NCBI GenBank assembly: GCA_014338405.1
Contig: JTDE01022276.1
Location: 56,264 to 120,263 of the forward strand
Direction: 5' to 3'
From: Paragonimus skrjabini miyazakii
Taxonomy: Eukaryota > Platyhelminthes > Trematoda > Plagiorchiida > Troglotrematidae
DNA: 64,000 nt
Below the pieces are notes generated by a model. That model made no database searches, was not told the origin of the DNA, and saw only the letters and a program-made list of their open reading frames with translations. The position numbers were made by a program, and so were the translations under genes. Shown one piece after another: positions 60,760-64,000 of the stretch. Numbering within the stretch: the stretch's first letter is position 1; the number at the start of each line of letters is the position of its first letter.

Positions 60760-61912
60760 TGCCCCGTTGGTGAACAACTAGGATAGATGAGGCACACAGG
60801 AAAAAAAGAGCTTGGCTAACTTTCAAAAAATCAACTGGCCATGAGGGATTTTTACTCTACCTTCGTGGAAGGGACCGCACGATCAAACTGCAGAATAATG
60901 CATCAGCTGCTCACGAATTAGCATTGGCTCGAAGTGTCAAAGTCAATCCGAAGTGGTACTATGCATACATCCAAGTTAAGCCAGCGATGCGCACAGAACT
61001 GGGTAGCCTCAGGCTCTTTGTTGACAATCTTGTTACCGGTGTTCATGAGAAGGCGGAACATCTGGCGTTGCATTTCGCAAGTGTCCATCAACAGGATATT
61101 CAACAAAATTCTACCCTAGACACCTTTTGTACTGATCAAAGAAACGACTCATGAAAATATCATACCTCATACGATAGAGAAAACACTGCGGCAGTTGAAC
61201 ACTCATAAAGCCCCATTGCCAGAAGATGTTTACTTAGCCAACATCCATTCCAGTGACCAACCTGCTTAACCAATCTATCAAAGAAGGCAGAGTACTTCAG
61301 GATTGGCGTGAAACAAATGTCATAGCACTGCACAAAGGTGGAAACAAAGAGGCAATTGGTAGCTACCGACCAGTGAATCTCACTTGAATTCTACTAAAAG
61401 CGTGCGAACCTGCCATTAGAAACAAAATTGCCAGACATCTAACCGACAATAAGTTGTTAGATGCAAATCAACATGGATTCGTATAAAAAAGCTCCTGTCT
61501 CTCTAACCTGTTATGTTTTCTGGTTGAAATAACAACGTTTGGATAGAAGTGAACCTGTAGAAGTATGTTACCTGGACTTATTTGACTTGGTTAATCACCG
61601 GTTATTACTGCTGAAACTAGAGCACTACCGGATTGCATCAGCTATCAGTCGATGGACAGCTGATTTGCTCTGTAACACGGTGTTCAAAGTTACTGTCGGT
61701 GAATTCAGTTCAAAAGTGTACCCTGTTTTCAACGGAGTGCCACTGGGGTCTGTCCTGGAAACTCTACTCTTTTTAGTTTACGTAAGTGACCTGTCTATAT
61801 CCCTACCATCTCCACATTATATGTTTGCTGGCGATTTGAAAATTGTTGGAAATCTAAATCTTGTCCAGTCTGACTTAGTAAAGCTATCCGACTTTTCATC
61901 AAAATGAGCTTT
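60760..61912 (+). pseudogene. CR1 reverse transcriptase, broken
   Basis: Motifs in order: ARSVKVNPKWYYAYIQVK (family SKxNPKxFWxYxxxK), LNQSIKEGRVLQDWRETNVI, ALHKGGNKEAIGSYRPVNLT (family PLHKGGDRxxxxNYRPVSLT), LLDANQHGFV, CYLDLFDLVNHRLLLLKLEH (family YLDFxKAFDxVNHxxLLxKL), FNGVPLGSVLETLLFLVYVS (family SGVPQGSVLGPLLFLLYVN), YMFAGDLKIVG (family FADDxKI). The catalytic FADD reads FAGD, and stops and frameshifts occur near 61153, 61387, 61486 and elsewhere, so it cannot be active. Confidence 0.88.
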
Positions 61913-61929
61913 ACTCCCTAGCCCAGGAG

Positions 61930-62620
61930 AATGTCTGCACCTGATTACAGATGATAACAAATTCACTCAAGGATAGCTTCCCACTTCACTTAGTCCGAGC
62001 ACGCTTACGCAAGTCATTATAGCTAGAAACCTTGGGGTTTTCATCCAGAGTGACTTTAAGCCCACCTCACAGTGCGTTTTGGCAGCGAAGAAAGCAAGAG
62101 GCTTGCTTTTCCATCTCGTGAGAACCCTCTCATCTTGGGAGCCGGAAGTACCAATTCCGTTGTACAAACGTTTGTTAGGCTTCATTTGGAGTCTTTTATT
62201 CACGTCTGGATTCCAAGCCTACAGAAAGATAAACAATGTCTTGAAGCTTTCATAGGCTAGCTACTAGATCGATACGAGACATTAAGCCCTTAGATTTCAC
62301 TAGTAGGCTAAACACTCTTAATCTATTCTCCTTTGAACGTAGAAGACTTTGTGGATGCTTGACAGAAGCTTTCAACATCCTAGTGGGTCTTAATGATGTA
62401 CCAGCTAGTTTTTTTCAGCCGATGTAGATGTTCCAACTAAAAGGGCACCATATGATTATCTATAAGCCGATATCAAGCAAGGGGTCCTCGTTTTATTCTT
62501 CACACAGAGTGGTGAACGCATGGAACAACCTCCCCATACACTCTCGAAACTTTAACGGCCGAAGTATTCAAGAATAGGCCAGACCATTTTTGGAACCGAG
62601 TGTTTCCTGATCTAATTTAG
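61930..62620 (+). pseudogene. CR1 C-terminal domain, broken
   Basis: Reads LGFSSRVTLSPPHSAF-like, then LNTLNLFSFERRRLCGCLTE, AFNILVGLNDVPASFF (family LFSLxxRRxRGDLIxxFKIL), KRAPYDYL, then FFTQSGERMEQPPH and a last FRLGMC. The pattern L-F-S-x-x-R-R-R-L-x-G is diagnostic for this region of CR1-like elements. Confidence 0.8.
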
Positions 62621-64000
62621 ACTTGGTATGTGTTGAAACTTTGTATATATGCCGCGTATATACAACTGTGTTGTTTGTGGCTTTATCTAGAAGTAGACAG
62701 AGGGTTGTGTGTAGCCACAAGTGTGAAATTTTATATGTATATATATACCACTTATCTACTAAAAAATTTTAAATTATGAAATAATGTTCAGACTTTCCGT
62801 ACTATTTGGTCGCACACAAGCATCTTCGTACATAACTCTAGAAGATGGTCTGCAACTCAGCCATCGTTTATGCAAATACTCAGAAGGTAGACTGACGGGA
62901 TTACCACTCTCGGTTATAAACAGCTGAAACCGTCCACTGTTTACTCACATCTTCATTCTGGATAGTGATACTGCAGTTTTAGTTATAATTTACTACTGTT
63001 ATTCACAAGAAGCTTTCGTTTTTTATCGTTTTGTTTTTTAGTCTTTCCTCATTTTTTACAGCTCTGACGGCCCTTAGATAAGACCGATTGGCGGACGCAG
63101 ATCGTAAGATAAGATAGCACCGACAAAAAGTCACTACTCCTGGTACTTAAGTGTATTTTATATATGGTCGTCTGTTTAAAGAAGGAAACAAAACTGCAAA
63201 TACTTTAACGAAAAGGCCAGAGAAGAGAGGTCATAACGTCAAAAATATCCGAAAAAAATTATTTATTTTCAACAAAATAAATAGTACGACGAACACACGC
63301 CTCCAATCCGAACGCTACTAATTTGATCCCACAGGATGATGAAGTGGGAGGTGAGGACTGTAGAATTTTACTCTTTCCCCCTTATCGCTCGGCAATTTGC
63401 GTCGGACTATCTCAGTGCGTTCACGTATCGCTATTGAATAATCGGGGGTTTCAAATGGATTGAGCCATCCCTAAGCATGTCCCTCGTTCTTTAATTACCT
63501 CTTTTTGTCCACAACGACATGCGCTTACACAGTCTGCAAACCCTCTTCAAGGTGCAGGCAGAACAGCACTGCCTTTCTTAGAACTGTACGGTCAGAGTTT
63601 CACAGAAGTTTTGAATTTACTCATAAATGTAACGTTTACAGCTGAGCGACCACATGCATATTATTGGTATTGTCAAGATGAGTGTGTACATGTGCGTGGT
63701 CATCTCAGTATGGTTGTCTTCATTTCATTAACAAGCAAGCGTGCAAGTTGATGCTTTAGCCACAAAATCTAAAAATACGATGGGAAGGCAAAGAGTAGTT
63801 CCATGAACTAGTTCTGTTGCAGTGCTACCAATGTACCCTTTAGTGGTTCAACGAATTCCAAGTAAAACTAGCCGGAGAAGTTTACCGTTTAAATAGAACA
63901 AAATAACAGATATGTGGAACGAACGACACAAAGCAACATGTTATTACAGCAGTTATAACTGTTGTAGGGTTTATTGAGTGCTAAGTGCGCTAAATAGCGA
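62621..64000. other. no gene recognised
   Basis: AT-rich flank with a short TATATGTATATATATA run near 62731-62748, possibly the end of the CR1 element. Nothing coding is apparent. Confidence 0.5.

Larger units (their letters stand above)
58366..62620 (+). mobile_element. CR1-type non-LTR retrotransposon, near full length, split by an RTE tail
   Basis: Order: PHD finger and the rest of ORF1 (58366-59688), apurinic-like endonuclease (59692-60315), RT (60760-61912) and C-terminal domain (to about 62620). ORF1 and endonuclease share one reading frame, broken by stops at 58552, near 58639, 59686 and near 59734. The RT needs further shifts. A 227-base RTE tail sits at 60460-60686. CR1 elements with a PHD domain in ORF1 are described in the literature. 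The element is inactive but almost complete, so it can serve as the reference copy for its family here. The 5' limit is uncertain. Confidence 0.9.

Noticed and set aside
1..64000. CRISPR array, bacterial operon, phage or biosynthetic cluster
   Set aside because: No regularly spaced direct repeats and no dense co-directional genes; the spliced genes and retroelements indicate an animal nuclear genome.

Overview
The window looks like nuclear DNA of a flatworm, most likely a digenean trematode; genus cannot be fixed from sequence alone. The reasons are short exons scattered in multi-kilobase introns with GT-AG ends, one 38-bp intron, no bacterial gene packing, and a dense layer of decayed RTE-type, CR1-type and Penelope-like retroelements plus tRNA-like (SINE-like) fragments. 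Almost all long open frames outside the entries below are chance frames. A run of exactly 100 N (2481-2580) marks an assembly gap.

The one confidently identified host gene is an alanyl-tRNA synthetase on the + strand, probably the mitochondrial paralogue (AARS2). Seven exons from 6622 to 28409 encode about 546 residues: the editing domain with its HxxxH and CxxxH metal-binding motifs, then the C-terminal region, stop codon and a poly(A) signal. The catalytic (aminoacylation) exons were not found and probably lie left of the window. All six complete introns are phase 0.

The - strand carries coding-looking pieces of unrecognised genes: a two-exon candidate with a 38-bp intron (33441-32609), a 193-codon exon (44239-43660, or to a stop at 43627), a small exon (48138-47971), and a Lys/Arg-rich terminal exon (about 56177-55842) whose last codons were hit by an RTE insertion. 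Splice phases allow the 44 kb and 33 kb pieces to belong to one gene, but do not prove it.

Mobile elements dominate the rest. Two RTE subfamilies can be told apart by their 3' tails, which both end in (TGA)n: one at 1-342, 5380-5459, 26860-27550(-), 49440-50325 and 60460-60686; the other at 37262-40000(-) and 55053-55841. A CR1-type element with PHD finger, endonuclease and RT (58366-62620) is split by one RTE tail with a perfect 11-bp target duplication. A second CR1 RT remnant lies at 52150-53350(-). Penelope-like RT and GIY-YIG-like remnants sit at 2316-3506, and a 47-bp inverted repeat (19774-20192) carries hammerhead-ribozyme-like core motifs. I see no CRISPR array, operon, bacterial system or viral gene.
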